DNA of 64,000 bases from Nonomuraea sp. SBT364 (GTDB taxonomy: Bacteria; Actinomycetota; Actinomycetes; Streptosporangiales; Streptosporangiaceae), in contig NZ_LAVL01000007.1 in NCBI RefSeq assembly GCF_001083785.1, positions 1 to 64,000 of the forward strand, in the 5' to 3' direction. Shown one piece after another: positions 1 to 8,578 of the stretch. The notes beneath the pieces were generated by a model. The model was not told the origin of the DNA and ran no database searches. It worked only from the letters and a program-made list of their open reading frames with translations. Every line of letters starts with the position of its first letter. Within the stretch, counting starts at the first letter, position 1. The translations under genes were made by a program, and so were the position numbers.

Positions 1-120
1 GTGCTGCAGAAGACGATGGCGGTGCCGTACGGGACGACCACGACGCTGGAGAGCATCGGCGAGCTCATCGGCAGGCCGGGCGCGCCGCGCTCGGGCGGGA
101 ACCCGCTCCGCGCCCACCCC
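1..120 (+). pseudogene. Damaged fragment resembling methylated-DNA-cysteine methyltransferase
   Basis: The first 40 codons read on the plus strand contain VPYGTTTT, SIGELIGRPGAPR and GNPL. This is the order seen in the helix-turn-helix region of Ogt/MGMT proteins (PYGTTTTYGE..A..IGRPGAARAVG..NPL). The stretch between GRPGA and GNPL is shortened, and the expected PCHR active-site motif is never reached because the frame enters a long G-run. There is no complete gene here. It may be the true end of a contig joined badly to the tad cluster, a sequencing artefact, or a real pseudogene. Only local motif similarity supports the assignment. Confidence 0.3.
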
Positions 121-145
121 GGGGGGGGGGGGGGGGCGGGGCCCC
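117..145. other. Homopolymer G/C tract at a probable sequence break
   Basis: Four C, sixteen consecutive G, one C, four G and four C follow each other, then ATGGGGGG. Both flanking reading patterns (an MGMT-like piece on plus, a TadE-like piece on minus) lose their family resemblance here. Runs of G this long are rare in finished actinobacterial chromosomes and typical of two-colour sequencing artefacts or low-quality contig ends. The tract is seen directly; the artefact reading is inference. Confidence 0.75.
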
Positions 146-146
146 A

Positions 147-455
147 TGGGGGGCGAACGTCTACTGAGATCCGCACAGTTGTCTGGTCGGGGTTGCGGGT
201 TATGGCTACGTGGGCTGATGGGCGTACGGCTGAGTGGACGAGGGCGCGTACTTGGTCCAGGGGTTCGCCTCGGGCGGCGGCTCGGGCCGCTGTGCGGGCG
301 GCGTCGACGCACTCCAGGTGAACTGCGGCGGCTTGGATCGCCCACAGGGCGGCCGCTAGCACGATCATGAGGGCGGGCAGCACCGCGGCGGTTTCCGCGG
401 TGACCGAGCCCCGCGATGCTGACCGGTTTCCAGGCTTGGAGGCGGACGTGGTCAT
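147..455 (-). CDS. TadE-like pilus assembly protein, 3' end lost
   Basis: Reading on the minus strand from ATG at 455 (overlapping the DUF4244 stop as ATGA) gives a basic N-terminus and the TadE signature AETAAVLPALMIVLAAAL. A hydrophobic helix follows (residues about 19-45), then an extracytoplasmic stretch with ECVDAARTAARAAARGE and ITRNPDQTTVRISVDVRP. TadE/TadF proteins are minor pilin-like membrane proteins of Tad/Flp systems. The family resemblance stops at about base 147, where the G-rich tract begins; the frame stays open beyond it but the residues are low-complexity. The gene is the last of the visible tad operon, and its natural C-terminus cannot be read here. Confidence 0.7.
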
Positions 456-787
456 CCGTTGGTGTTGAGGGCTTGGTCTATGAGCGAGGAGAGCATCTCC
501 TGGACTTCCGGACTGGTGACCACCTTGAACAGGAGTGCGGCGAAGGCGCAGGCGGCGATCGTGCCGACGGCGTATTCGGCGGTGGACATGCCGCGGTCTC
601 GCTGGGGGCCGGTGCAGCGGGACCAGCGGTTGGCCCACCACCCGCGGCGGCGGTCGCCGGTGGTCGCCTCGGGCTCTGCGGGTTCGTGGCGGGTGCTGGG
701 CTTGGCCGTCTGGAGATTGTGGCGGGTGGTCGGCTCGGGGGTCTGAGACTCGGCGGAGGTGTTGGGGGTGAGGGTGGTGTCGTGCAT
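452..787 (-). CDS. DUF4244 Flp-pilin-like small membrane protein
   Basis: A 111-residue protein. Its first 66 residues are hydrophilic and rich in P, T and E, followed by RGMSTAEYAVGTIAACAFAA. This is the hallmark of the actinobacterial DUF4244 family: a Glu-5-like residue inside a hydrophobic helix, as in Flp pilins. The C-terminus (VVTSPEVQEMLSSLI) is a short amphipathic helix. The long N-terminal tail may be over-annotated, because the conserved part starts at the internal Met of MSTAEY (residue 67). However, the ATG at 787 has a clean GGAGGCACC ribosome site. It lies between the TadC-like gene and the TadE-like gene, overlapping the latter by 4 bases. Probable role: major pilin or pseudopilin of the Tad apparatus. 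Confidence 0.85.
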   Translation of the reverse strand: MHDTTLTPNTSAESQTPEPTTRHNLQTAKPSTRHEPAEPEATTGDRRRGWWANRWSRCTGPQRDRGMSTAEYAVGTIAACAFAALLFKVVTSPEVQEMLSSLIDQALNTNG

Positions 788-990
788 GGTGCCTCCAGAT
801 GCTCGGTGCCGGGTGAGGTGGAGTCCGGCGTGGCGAGTGCAAGCGTCGCCCAGGTGGGGCTCCTGAGTTCAGGCCGAATGCGGTTCTGGGGATGCAGGGC
901 CGTCCGGCGAGCCGAGGTTGTGGATAACTCCGGGGCCGAGGACTTGAGAAGCAGGCCGGGAAGCGCGGAAAGCAGGAGGCAGACGCGGGG

Positions 991-1782
991 TCATGGCAGG
1001 ACGATGCTGGTCGCGAGGCCGGCGACGATGGGGATGATGCCCAGCAGGACGAAGGCCGGCAGGAAGCAGAGCCCCAAGGGGGCGACTGCCTTGACGCCCA
1101 CGCTGCGGGCCGCGGCCACCGACGTGGCGCGGGCCGATTCTCGGGCGTCGTCGGCCAGGCGGGTCAGGACGTCCGCCACGGGGGCGCCGCTCTGGGCGGC
1201 TCGGCTCATCGCCCTGGAGAGCTGGGCGGTGGCCGGGTCGCGGGCGAGGAAGGCCCAGGTGGGCTCCGGGTCGGCGCCGAGGCGGAGTTGGACGCTCACC
1301 CAGGTCAGGCGATCCCCCAGTGGGCCGCCTGTCGCGTTCGCGGCGATGTCCGTGGCGGCGCTGACCGGTTGGCCGGCCAGCAGGCAGGACGCCATGAGGT
1401 CGGCGGCGAAGGGCAGGTCGGTGGCGATGCGGCGGCGGTCCCGCAGAAGCTCCGGGGGCTCTCTGCGGTGGAGGACGGCGGCGGCCGCGGGGGTGACGAG
1501 GGAGGCGGCCAGGATTCCGGGGATGCCGCCGACGAGCAGGGCGACCAGGAGGCCCAGGCAGGCGGCGGAGATGAGGGTGCGGCCGGTCAGGGGACGGTTC
1601 GGCGGCTTGCCGGGGGTGAGCCAGGCCGGTGGGGCCGGCTCGTCCGCGGGCGGGTTTCCTCGGTGCGGCCGGGGTGGGGCGGGTTTCGGCACGAGCCTGG
1701 CCAGGCGTTGCGAGGGGGTGGTGGGAGAGGTCCACAGCCAGGCGGCCGAGGCGGCGCAGACGGCGGAGAGGAGCGCGAGCAT
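991..1782 (-). CDS. Type II secretion system F family protein, TadC-like
   Basis: A 263-residue membrane protein beginning with a hydrophobic helix (LLSAVCAASAAWLW). It has a central pair of membrane segments near residues 70-100 (LISAACLGLLVALLVGGIPG and following), a cytoplasmic T2SF-type helical domain with DLPFAADLMASCLLAGQPVS and SGAPVADVLTRLADDARESA, and two C-terminal membrane segments. TadB and TadC form the inner-membrane platform driven by the TadA ATPase. The ATG at 1782 is preceded by AAGGGA. It lies 33 bases downstream of the TadB-like gene and is co-directional with it. About 200 bases separate its stop from the DUF4244 start, so a separate promoter for the pilin genes is possible. 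Confidence 0.85.
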   Translation of the reverse strand: MLALLSAVCAASAAWLWTSPTTPSQRLARLVPKPAPPRPHRGNPPADEPAPPAWLTPGKPPNRPLTGRTLISAACLGLLVALLVGGIPGILAASLVTPAAAAVLHRREPPELLRDRRRIATDLPFAADLMASCLLAGQPVSAATDIAANATGGPLGDRLTWVSVQLRLGADPEPTWAFLARDPATAQLSRAMSRAAQSGAPVADVLTRLADDARESARATSVAAARSVGVKAVAPLGLCFLPAFVLLGIIPIVAGLATSIVLP

Positions 1783-1815
1783 CTACATCCCTTGCGTGAT
1801 GAGCGGTGTGCCGGC

Positions 1816-2535
1816 TCATGACTGCGCGGCTCGGGTGGCCATGCGGTGGGTCCACCAGAGGCCGCAGGCGTCGAGAGCCAGCCCGGCTGCCAGGCACAGG
1901 AGTCCGGGGACGCCGCCGAGGAGGAAGTCGAGGGGGCGCATGCCCAGGGCCGCGCCCATGAGAAGCCCGAGAGCGGGGAGGGCGGCCAGCATCCTGGCGG
2001 TCGTGCGCGGGCCGGCCAGTTGGGCCGCCACGTCCTGGCGGTGGGCCTGGGCGGTGCGCAGGGTGCTCGCCACCCGTTCGACGAGGGCGGTCAGGCCGGC
2101 CCCCACGGTGACGCCGACGTCCCAGCAGGCCGCCAGGCGGCGCAGGCCCTCTCCGCCCTGGTCGGGGGCTGCCGACAGCAGGGCCGAGGACACGTCGCCG
2201 CCGTCTCGGGCGGCGGCGAGGACCGGGCGGAAGGGCTCGGGGTCGGGGAGGTCGACGGCGGTGACGGCCCGGGTGAGGGCTTCGCCGGGGGTGCGGCCGG
2301 CGGAGAGTTCGGCGGACAGGGCGTGGCACAGCTCTATCGAGGCTCGCCGCCAGGCGTCGGCGCGGCGGGCTCGGCTGGTGCGGCGCAGGAGCCGGCTGAG
2401 CGGTGGGCGGCAGGGCTCCTCGTGGTGGGTGGTGAGCCTGTCCAGGCGGAGGGTCGCGACGTCGGGGCCGGTCCACAGCCAGACGGCGAGGGCGGCGAGG
2501 ATCGAGGCCAGGAGGGCGGCCGTCATCATGAGCAC
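1816..2535 (-). CDS. Type II secretion system F family protein, TadB-like
   Basis: A 239-residue protein with an N-terminal membrane helix (ALLASILAALAVWLWTGP). The T2SF helical domain carries ELCHALSAELSAGRTPGEAL and WDVGVTVGAGLTALVERVA, and two hydrophobic C-terminal helices follow (MLAALPALGLLMGAALG and GVPGLLCLAAGLALDACGLW). The listed start is GTG at 2535; two in-frame ATGs at 2529 and 2526 are equally possible. Its 5' end overlaps the TadA stop, indicating translational coupling. It pairs with the TadC-like protein as the polytopic platform of the Tad machine. Confidence 0.85.
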   Translation of the reverse strand: MLMMTAALLASILAALAVWLWTGPDVATLRLDRLTTHHEEPCRPPLSRLLRRTSRARRADAWRRASIELCHALSAELSAGRTPGEALTRAVTAVDLPDPEPFRPVLAAARDGGDVSSALLSAAPDQGGEGLRRLAACWDVGVTVGAGLTALVERVASTLRTAQAHRQDVAAQLAGPRTTARMLAALPALGLLMGAALGMRPLDFLLGGVPGLLCLAAGLALDACGLWWTHRMATRAAQS

Positions 2536-3686
2536 CCGGGAGTGGTCAGGGCCGGGTAACCGGGGCCGGGGCGGGGCCGGCCCTGAGGGTCGAACGTCAC
2601 GGCGGGGACGGCTTCGACCAGGCCGCCGGCAGATCTGGACAGCAGGCAGATCTCCGAGACGCGGCGCCTGCCGTCGGGGCGGCCGCGGGTCAGGTGGATG
2701 ACGAGGTCGAGCGCGGCGGCGAGCTGGCTGTGGACGGCCTCCCGGGAAAGGCCCGCCGCGCAGCCGAGCGCTTCCAGGCGCGGCGGCACGTCGGCCGCTC
2801 GGTTGGCGTGGAGGGTGCCGCAGCCGCCCTCATGACCGGTGTTGAGTGCGGCCAGCAGGTCGACCACTTCCGAGCCTCGTACCTCTCCCACGACGAGCCG
2901 GTCCGGGCGCATGCGGAGGGCCTGGCGGACCAGGTCGCGCAGGCCGACCCCGCCCGCGCCCTCGAGGTTGGCCGGTCTGGATTCGAGGCGGAGCACGTGG
3001 GGATGGCGGGGGCGGAGCTCGGCGGAGTCCTCGACCAGGAGGAGGCGCTCGCCGGGATCGGCCAGGGACAGGAGGGCCGACAGGAGGGTGGTCTTGCCGG
3101 TGCCCGTACCGCCTGTGACGAGGAAGGCGCGCCTGGCCGACACCATGGTGGTGAGCAGCGGGACCGCCGCGGGGGTGATCGTGCCCGCCGCCACGAGGTC
3201 GTCGAGGGTGAAGGTGCGGCGGGGCGGCAGGCGCAGGGAGATGCTGGTGCCGCCGGAGGCGATCGGGGGCAGGACGGCGTGCAGGCGGACGCCACCGGTC
3301 AGGCGGGCGTCGACATACGGCGAGGCGTCGTCGAGGCGTCTGCCCGCGGCGGCGGCCAGGCGCTGGGCGAGCCTGCGGACCGCGCCGTCGTCGGTGAACG
3401 TGACGGGGGTGAGGCGCAGGCCCCTACCGTCGTCGACCCAGACCTCGCGGGGGCCGTTGACCAGGACGTCGGTCACGTCGGGCTCGGTCAGGAGGGGCTC
3501 AAGGGGACCGGCGCCGATCAGGTCGGCGCAGAGGGCGCGGGCGACGGCGAGGATCTCGGCGTCGCCGTAGACCGATTTCTCGGCGCGCAGGGCGACGGCG
3601 ACCTGGGCGGCCGTGGGCTCCACGCCCGCGCGGGCGAGGCGTACGCGGACGGCTTCGACCAGGTCGGGGGACACCTCCTGGGTCAT
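2526..3686 (-). CDS. tadA: TadA/CpaF-type secretion ATPase
   Basis: A 386-residue hexameric secretion ATPase. The N-terminal helical part (DLVEAVRVRLARAGVEPTAA) is followed by the CpaF-type N domain (LLTEPDVTDVLVNGPREVWV). Then come Walker A GGTGTGKTTLL, the Asp box with LLLVEDSAELRPRHPHVLRL, Walker B RMRPDRLVVGEVRGSEVVDL and the His box with TGHEGGCGTLHAN. The start at 3686 (ATG, MTQEVSPDL) overlaps the stop of the Ssd-like gene as ATGA. The same frame stays open upstream to 4856, but there it only shadows the Ssd gene. It is the motor that would power pilus assembly or secretion with the downstream TadB and TadC. Confidence 0.93.
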   Translation of the reverse strand: MTQEVSPDLVEAVRVRLARAGVEPTAAQVAVALRAEKSVYGDAEILAVARALCADLIGAGPLEPLLTEPDVTDVLVNGPREVWVDDGRGLRLTPVTFTDDGAVRRLAQRLAAAAGRRLDDASPYVDARLTGGVRLHAVLPPIASGGTSISLRLPPRRTFTLDDLVAAGTITPAAVPLLTTMVSARRAFLVTGGTGTGKTTLLSALLSLADPGERLLLVEDSAELRPRHPHVLRLESRPANLEGAGGVGLRDLVRQALRMRPDRLVVGEVRGSEVVDLLAALNTGHEGGCGTLHANRAADVPPRLEALGCAAGLSREAVHSQLAAALDLVIHLTRGRPDGRRRVSEICLLSRSAGGLVEAVPAVTFDPQGRPRPGPGYPALTTPGCS

Positions 3687-4741
3687 GCCGCGTCCTGGAC
3701 CGCGGGAGGCAGGAGGTCGTGCAGGAGGGTCGTGCACAGGGTGCCGAGTGCGGTGCGGGGGCCCAGCTTGGGGAGCTCGCCGCGGTTGAGGGTGGCGGTC
3801 AGGCGGGGCTGGTCGGGCAGGCGGCCGGCCAGGGGGATGCTCAGGGAGGCGGCGGCCACGTCGTCGTCGACGACGCCGGGACGGATGACGGCGCGGACGT
3901 CCGCGGTGTGGCGGCGGGCCTGGCCGAGGACCTGGGCGGCGGCCAGGATGCCGCGCACGTCGGCGGGGGTCAGCAGGAGCGTGCGGTCGGATCGGCCGAG
4001 CGCCTCGACGGCCGACGGGTCGAGGTGGCGCGGAAGATCGACGACCACCAGGTCGAAGCCGCGGCGGCCGGCTTCGAGGACCGAGCGCATGGCCTCGGCC
4101 GGGATCGGCTGGATCTCGCCCCGGTGGAACGAGAGCACCGCCAGGTCGCCGAAGGAGGGCAGCGCGGCCTGCAAGGCCCGGGGGCTGATGCGGCCCTGCC
4201 TGGCGACGAGGTCGGCCCAGCGCGCTCCGGGCGTTTCCTCCTGGCCGAGGAGGGCGTCGACGCCGCCGCCCAGCGGGTCGGCGTCGACGAGCAGGGTGCG
4301 CAGATGGTCGTGCGAGGCGCGCAGGGCCAGGCAGGCGGACAGGACGCTGGCCCCGGCGCCGCCCCGGCCGCCGATCAGCGACACGACGGCGCCGGCGCGG
4401 GGCTCGGGCTCCATGGCGTCGGCGAACCGGTCGACCAGGTGGCGCTCCTCGGCCGGCAGGGACACGACGGCCTGGGCGCCGGCGGCCACGCAGCGCCGCC
4501 AGGTGTCGGGATCGTCCGGGTCGCGGGTGACCAGGAGGACCTGGTCGCGGGCCGGAGGCGAGGCGGCGGCCACGGCCTCGGCGAGGTCGGCGCCGATGAC
4601 CACGAGAGGGGCGCGGCTCCAGAAGGGGCGGGCGTGGGACGGGACGTGGGCGACGTCGAGCTGGGCACCGGCTGCGGCGGCTATCCGGACCAGGTCGTCC
4701 AGCAGGTCGCGGTCCTCGGTGATGACCAGTGGGCGGGGCAT
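3683..4741 (-). CDS. ssd: Septum-site-determining protein Ssd / CpaE-like ATPase
   Basis: A 352-residue protein starting at ATG 4741 (MPRPLVITEDRDLL) behind the ribosome site AGGGAGG; an upstream in-frame start at 4843 lacks one. The N-terminal third is receiver-like. The C-terminal two thirds are a ParA/MinD-type domain with VSLIGGRGGAGASVLSACLA as the P-loop and LLVDADPLGGGVDALLG as the switch region. The P-loop lacks the usual signature lysine, as is common in CpaE/Ssd proteins. In actinobacteria this gene heads the tad cluster and is thought to position the machine; mycobacterial Ssd also affects septation. It is translationally coupled to tadA. Confidence 0.9.
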   Translation of the reverse strand: MPRPLVITEDRDLLDDLVRIAAAAGAQLDVAHVPSHARPFWSRAPLVVIGADLAEAVAAASPPARDQVLLVTRDPDDPDTWRRCVAAGAQAVVSLPAEERHLVDRFADAMEPEPRAGAVVSLIGGRGGAGASVLSACLALRASHDHLRTLLVDADPLGGGVDALLGQEETPGARWADLVARQGRISPRALQAALPSFGDLAVLSFHRGEIQPIPAEAMRSVLEAGRRGFDLVVVDLPRHLDPSAVEALGRSDRTLLLTPADVRGILAAAQVLGQARRHTADVRAVIRPGVVDDDVAAASLSIPLAGRLPDQPRLTATLNRGELPKLGPRTALGTLCTTLLHDLLPPAVQDAA

Positions 4742-5417
4742 CGGGGCCTCCCTGTCGATTCGGGAGGTCCCACCTTGCGCCGGGCCGGGGCGGCGGCGAT
4801 GAGGCGAACGGGGTTCTGGGGACAGCGGGCGGCGGAGCCGCACAGGCTGTGGACAACCCGGGAGGGAAAAGGGGCGACCCCCGCCGGGGGGGAGAGCGGG
4901 GGTCGCCTGACCGGTCCGGCTCCGGGGGGGTAGAGCCGGGCCCGTTTCAGAAGAAAGCTTTCATCACTTGACCAGAGCATGGCAAGGGACTTGGAAACCA
5001 ATCCCGTGCACAGTCGAGCCAGTTTCTGGTGATACCACCGTATGCTGCCCGATGGACTCGAGTTTCGTCGAGGAGCAATCTCGCATTTTCGCCAAGTTTT
5101 TTCGCCGCACCATAACGATCACATAAAGGAGATCACTCTGAGTGATCGTCACGGCTTGATAACCGGACGGCGGCGGCACGGCGACAGGCGGGGTGAGCGG
5201 CAGGCTCGCGCCGGGATGGGCAGGTCTCGGTAAAGGTCTTGGCCCAAGGGGTTCCCATCAGGGCGGATCCGTCGTACAAAGGTGACACGGACCACTTGTC
5301 CGGGTGCATCAGCCGGGCACCCACGCGCGACCAGCCGCGGGAGGCGCGTCGAGACGGGCTTGACCCGATCCGACGAATTGAGGTGCACGCTTGGTAACCC
5401 GGTGTGATGCACCGGCG
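4742..5417. other. Intergenic region upstream of the tad operon
   Basis: About 680 bases without a convincing gene. The half nearest ssd is GC-rich and holds a strong hairpin at 4873-4907. The part from about 4940 to 5160 is markedly more AT-rich (for example ACCATAACGATCACATAAAG) and is the likely promoter zone for the minus-strand tad operon. Short open frames exist on both strands (63-71 codons) but none shows family resemblance or a good ribosome site. Nothing else is recognised. Confidence 0.6.
4873..4907. promoter_or_regulatory. Strong hairpin in the tad operon leader
   Basis: A 12-base perfect inverted repeat (GGCGACCCCCGC and its complement) with an 11-base G-rich loop lies about 130 bases upstream of the ssd start codon. 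No gene on either strand ends nearby, so it is unlikely to be an ordinary 3' terminator. An attenuator or leader structure is possible. There is no U-tract on the minus side. Confidence 0.4.
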
Positions 5418-5445
5418 GACGGCGTCTCATGACTGAGACGCCGTC
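5418..5445 (-). terminator. Intrinsic terminator-like hairpin after the Fic-like gene
   Basis: GACGGCGTCTCA and its exact complement are separated by TGAC: a 12-base perfect stem with a four-base loop, starting 8 bases past the stop codon of the minus-strand gene at 5453. There is no long U-tract, which is usual in high-GC actinomycetes. Confidence 0.8.
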
Positions 5446-5452
5446 AGCTATG

Positions 5453-6241
5453 TCAGCCTCGCTGCATCGCCTCGCAGATGGCGGTCGTCTCGCGTACGCC
5501 CATGGTGACCGCTGAGGCACACTGCTGTATCCACTGAGACACACCTTCGGGCGTCCCCGCCAGATAGGCGCGCAGGGCCTCGGCGTAGGGCTGGTCCAGG
5601 TGGCCCACCTCGACGGCGACCAGGGACTTGGGATCCAGGCCGTATTCCACCAGCGTGAGCCGCTCGGCGGCGCGGGCCACCACGCCGTCGGCCGTGCCGA
5701 AGGGACGCATGACGGCGAGCTCGGCGTGCACCACGGCGGCCAGCACCAGCGCGGGGGCCTTGGTCGGGGCGCCGAGCAGATGGAACAGGCCGTCCATCCG
5801 GATGACCGTCTCGGTCGCGCTCGGGGCGGCGCCCAGGCCGAGCGGATCGGGGGCGTCGTCACCGGCACGCGGACGCCCGAGATCGTCCTGGGTGAGGCCG
5901 GCGGCGGCGACCGTGTGCAACCGGGCCAGGACCTGCCGTGGCGCGTTGCGCCAGGTGGCCCCGAGGCGGCCGAGCTCGGCGGAGGCGCGCAGCGCCCCCT
6001 GGACGACCGGGTCGTGCACCTCGTCCTTGCGCAGGGCTTCGAGGGGCACGTCCACGCCTTCGAGCGCGGCGGACGCGCGGGCGCCGCGCAGGGACGACTC
6101 CGCGGAGACCGCCGGGCTGGCCCGCCGCAGGACGCGGTGGCGGTAGAGCCGGTCGACGGCCTGCCGGGCGGCGTCGACCGCTTCGGGCACACCGGGAAAC
6201 TGCGCGATGACGGCCAATGGGTCACTCACGGAACCTGACAC
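5453..6241 (-). CDS. Degenerate Fic-domain protein next to acs
   Basis: A 262-residue, mostly helical, soluble protein. Residues 57-62 read SAALEG, matching the Fic inhibitory-helix motif (S/T)xxxE(G/N), in a Fic_N-like setting (ASAALEGVDVPLEAL). Residues 179-190 read RPFGTADGVVAR, aligning with the Fic catalytic loop HPFxxGNGRxxR. Here the catalytic His is Arg, Asn is Asp and the first Arg is Val, so AMP-transfer chemistry looks lost. Orthologues in actinomycetes are often labelled oxidoreductase, for which I see no support. The gene is divergent from acs, sharing the 6242-6470 promoter region. A regulatory pseudoenzyme role is inference. Confidence 0.75.
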   Translation of the reverse strand: MSGSVSDPLAVIAQFPGVPEAVDAARQAVDRLYRHRVLRRASPAVSAESSLRGARASAALEGVDVPLEALRKDEVHDPVVQGALRASAELGRLGATWRNAPRQVLARLHTVAAAGLTQDDLGRPRAGDDAPDPLGLGAAPSATETVIRMDGLFHLLGAPTKAPALVLAAVVHAELAVMRPFGTADGVVARAAERLTLVEYGLDPKSLVAVEVGHLDQPYAEALRAYLAGTPEGVSQWIQQCASAVTMGVRETTAICEAMQRG

Positions 6242-6470
6242 TACCCGTGGACATCAGGTGGCCTTCTAAGAGGGGACCCATAAACCATCGTCTCTGTCCC
6301 GTTCCATAATTTACGGATTTCGAGATGACAACGTTTCAGTTGCTTTTGTCACGCGTACAGATAAAAACCCATCCGACGGTACAGACCTGTCTAGACCTCT
6401 TGTGGTAGGTGGTCGTGAGCTGGTGAAGTGGGACACGACCTATCCAATCTGGCCATAGAAGGAGCACGAG

Positions 6471-8444
6471 GTGGCCCCGGAAACCCCTGGCAACGAGCCC
6501 CAGGCGCTGTCCAACCTGCTGCAGGAGAACCGCCGGTTCGCACCACCGGCCGACCTGGCAGCGGCCGCGAACGTGACCGCCGCCGCCTATGCCGAGGCGG
6601 CGGCCGACCGCCTCGGGTTCTGGGAGCGTGCTGCCGAGCGGCTGACGTGGGCCAAGCGGTGGGACACCACGCTGGAGTGGGAGCCCCCCTTCGCGAAGTG
6701 GTTCGTCGGCGGTGAGCTCAACGTCGCCTACAACTGTGTCGACCGCCACGTCGAGGCGGGGCGCGGCGACAAGGTCGCCTACCACTGGGAGGGCGAGCCT
6801 GAGGGCGACACCCGGACGTTGACCTATGCCGACCTGCAGCGGGAGGTCTCCAAGGCCGCCAACGCGCTGCAGGAGCTGGGCGTGGGCAAGGGCGACCGGG
6901 TGGCCGTCTACCTGCCGATGATCCCCGAACTGCCGATCACGATGCTGGCGTGCGCGCGCATTGGCGCGATCCACTCGGTGGTGTTCGGCGGCTTCTCGGC
7001 GACGGCGCTGAAGAGCCGCATCCACGACGCCGACGCCAAGCTGGTGGTCACCGCCGACGGCGGCTACCGCCGGGGCGCGCCGTCCGCGCTGAAGCCGACC
7101 GTGGACGAGGCCGTCGCCGAGTGTCCCCAGGTGGAGAACGTCCTGGTGGTGCGCCGCACCGGCCAGGACGTCGCGGTCAACGAGCGCGACAAGTGGTGGC
7201 ACGACGTCGTCGACCGTCAGAGCGACCAGCACACGCCAGCCCCGCACGACGCCGAGGACCCGCTGTACATCCTCTACACCAGCGGCACGACCGGCAGGCC
7301 GAAGGGCATCCTGCACACGACCGGCGGCTACCTGACGCAGACGGCGTGGACGCACAACGCCTGCTTCGACCTCAAGCCGGAGACCGACATCTACTGGTGC
7401 ACGGCCGACATCGGCTGGGTGACCGGGCACTCCTACATCGTGTACGGCCCGCTCGCCAACGGCGCGACCAGCGTGATCTACGAGGGCACGCCCGACACCC
7501 CGCACCGCGGCCGGTTCTGGGAGATCGTCCAGAAGTACAAGATCACGATCCTCTACACCGCGCCGACGGCGATCCGGACGTTCATGAAGTGGGGGGACGA
7601 GATCCCCGCCAAGTTCGACATGTCGAGCCTGCGCGTCCTGGGCTCGGTGGGCGAGCCGATCAACCCCGAGGCGTACGTGTGGTACCGCGAGCACATCGGC
7701 GGCGACCGCTGCCCGGTCGTGGACACCTGGTGGCAGACGGAGACGGGCGCGATCATGATCAGCCCGCTGCCCGGCGTCACCGCCGCCAAGCCCGGCGCCG
7801 CGATGCGCCCGCTGCCCGGCATCAGCGCCGACGTGGTCGACGAACAGGGCAACAGCGTCCCCGACGGCGGTGGCGGCTTCCTGGTCGTACGTGAGCCGTG
7901 GCCGGCCATGCTCCGCACGATCTGGGGCGACGACCAGCGCTACATCGACACGTACTGGAGCAGGTTCGACGGGATGTACTTCCCCGGCGACGGCGCCAAG
8001 AAGGACGAGGACGGCGACCTGTGGCTGCTCGGCCGCGTCGACGACGTCATGCTCGTCTCCGGCCACAACATCTCCACCACCGAGGTGGAGAGCGCGCTGG
8101 TCAGCCACCCGAAGGTGGCCGAGGCGGCGGTGGTGGGCGCGACCGACCCGGTGACCGGCCAGGCCATCGTGTCGTTCGTCATCCTGCGCGGCACCGCGGT
8201 GGAGGGCGACGACATCGCCGCCGAGCTGCGCAACCACGTCGCCAGGACGCTCGGCCCGATCGCCAAGCCGCGTCAGATCCTGGTGGTGCCCGAGCTGCCG
8301 AAGACCCGCTCCGGCAAGATCATGCGCCGCCTGCTCCGCGACGTGGCGGAGAACCGCAGCATCGGCGACGTCACCACGCTCGCCGACAGCACGGTGATGA
8401 ACCTCATCTCGGAGAAGCTCCCGTCCGCGAAGTCTGAGGACTAA
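6471..8444 (+). CDS. acs: Acetyl-CoA synthetase (AMP-forming)
   Basis: A 657-residue cytoplasmic enzyme making acetyl-CoA from acetate, ATP and CoA through acetyl-AMP. It matches the usual 640-660-residue length. The N-terminal ACAS domain has [17 protein letters not shown]. The P-loop [11 protein letters not shown] is near residue 268 and WWQTETG near 420. The C-terminal lid has [15 protein letters not shown] near 610, whose lysine is the site inactivated by protein acetylation in characterised Acs enzymes. The start is GTG at 6471 behind AGAAGGAG. The neighbouring Fic-like gene and nhaA repeat the Streptomyces gene order. Confidence 0.98.
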   Translation: MAPETPGNEPQALSNLLQENRRFAPPADLAAAANVTAAAYAEAAADRLGFWERAAERLTWAKRWDTTLEWEPPFAKWFVGGELNVAYNCVDRHVEAGRGDKVAYHWEGEPEGDTRTLTYADLQREVSKAANALQELGVGKGDRVAVYLPMIPELPITMLACARIGAIHSVVFGGFSATALKSRIHDADAKLVVTADGGYRRGAPSALKPTVDEAVAECPQVENVLVVRRTGQDVAVNERDKWWHDVVDRQSDQHTPAPHDAEDPLYILYTSGTTGRPKGILHTTGGYLTQTAWTHNACFDLKPETDIYWCTADIGWVTGHSYIVYGPLANGATSVIYEGTPDTPHRGRFWEIVQKYKITILYTAPTAIRTFMKWGDEIPAKFDMSSLRVLGSVGEPINPEAYVWYREHIGGDRCPVVDTWWQTETGAIMISPLPGVTAAKPGAAMRPLPGISADVVDEQGNSVPDGGGGFLVVREPWPAMLRTIWGDDQRYIDTYWSRFDGMYFPGDGAKKDEDGDLWLLGRVDDVMLVSGHNISTTEVESALVSHPKVAEAAVVGATDPVTGQAIVSFVILRGTAVEGDDIAAELRNHVARTLGPIAKPRQILVVPELPKTRSGKIMRRLLRDVAENRSIGDVTTLADSTVMNLISEKLPSAKSED

Positions 8445-8454
8445 TCGCCCGTAC

Positions 8455-8488
8455 GGCCGCATGTCCTGAAATTTCGGGATATGCGGCC
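8455..8488 (+). terminator. Hairpin after acs
   Basis: GGCCGCAT and ATGCGGCC flank an inner near-palindrome (GTCCTGAAATTTCGGGAT). Together they form a long stem about 10 bases past the acs stop codon, before the nhaA promoter. It is likely an intrinsic terminator. Confidence 0.75.
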
Positions 8489-8578
8489 AGGTAGGGTGGG
8501 TTGTGGTGTGCCGGGAAGTCGGGTCGGCGTCAAGCGGGGAGCCGTTCCCCCTGACTCGACTTTCGAGAGGGTTCTTAC

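Noticed and set aside
3683..4741. Missing P-loop lysine in the Ssd/CpaE-like ATPase as an anomaly
   Set aside because: Divergent Walker A motifs without the lysine are usual in this subfamily.
4964..5179. A 71-codon minus-strand frame in the AT-richer tad upstream region, considered as a small peptide gene
   Set aside because: No good ribosome site, no recognised motif, and it overlaps the probable promoter zone.
6336..8462. A 708-codon minus-strand frame opposite acs
   Set aside because: Composition is that of an antisense shadow (His/Val/Gly/Asp-rich). The plus strand encodes a complete, motif-perfect acetyl-CoA synthetase.
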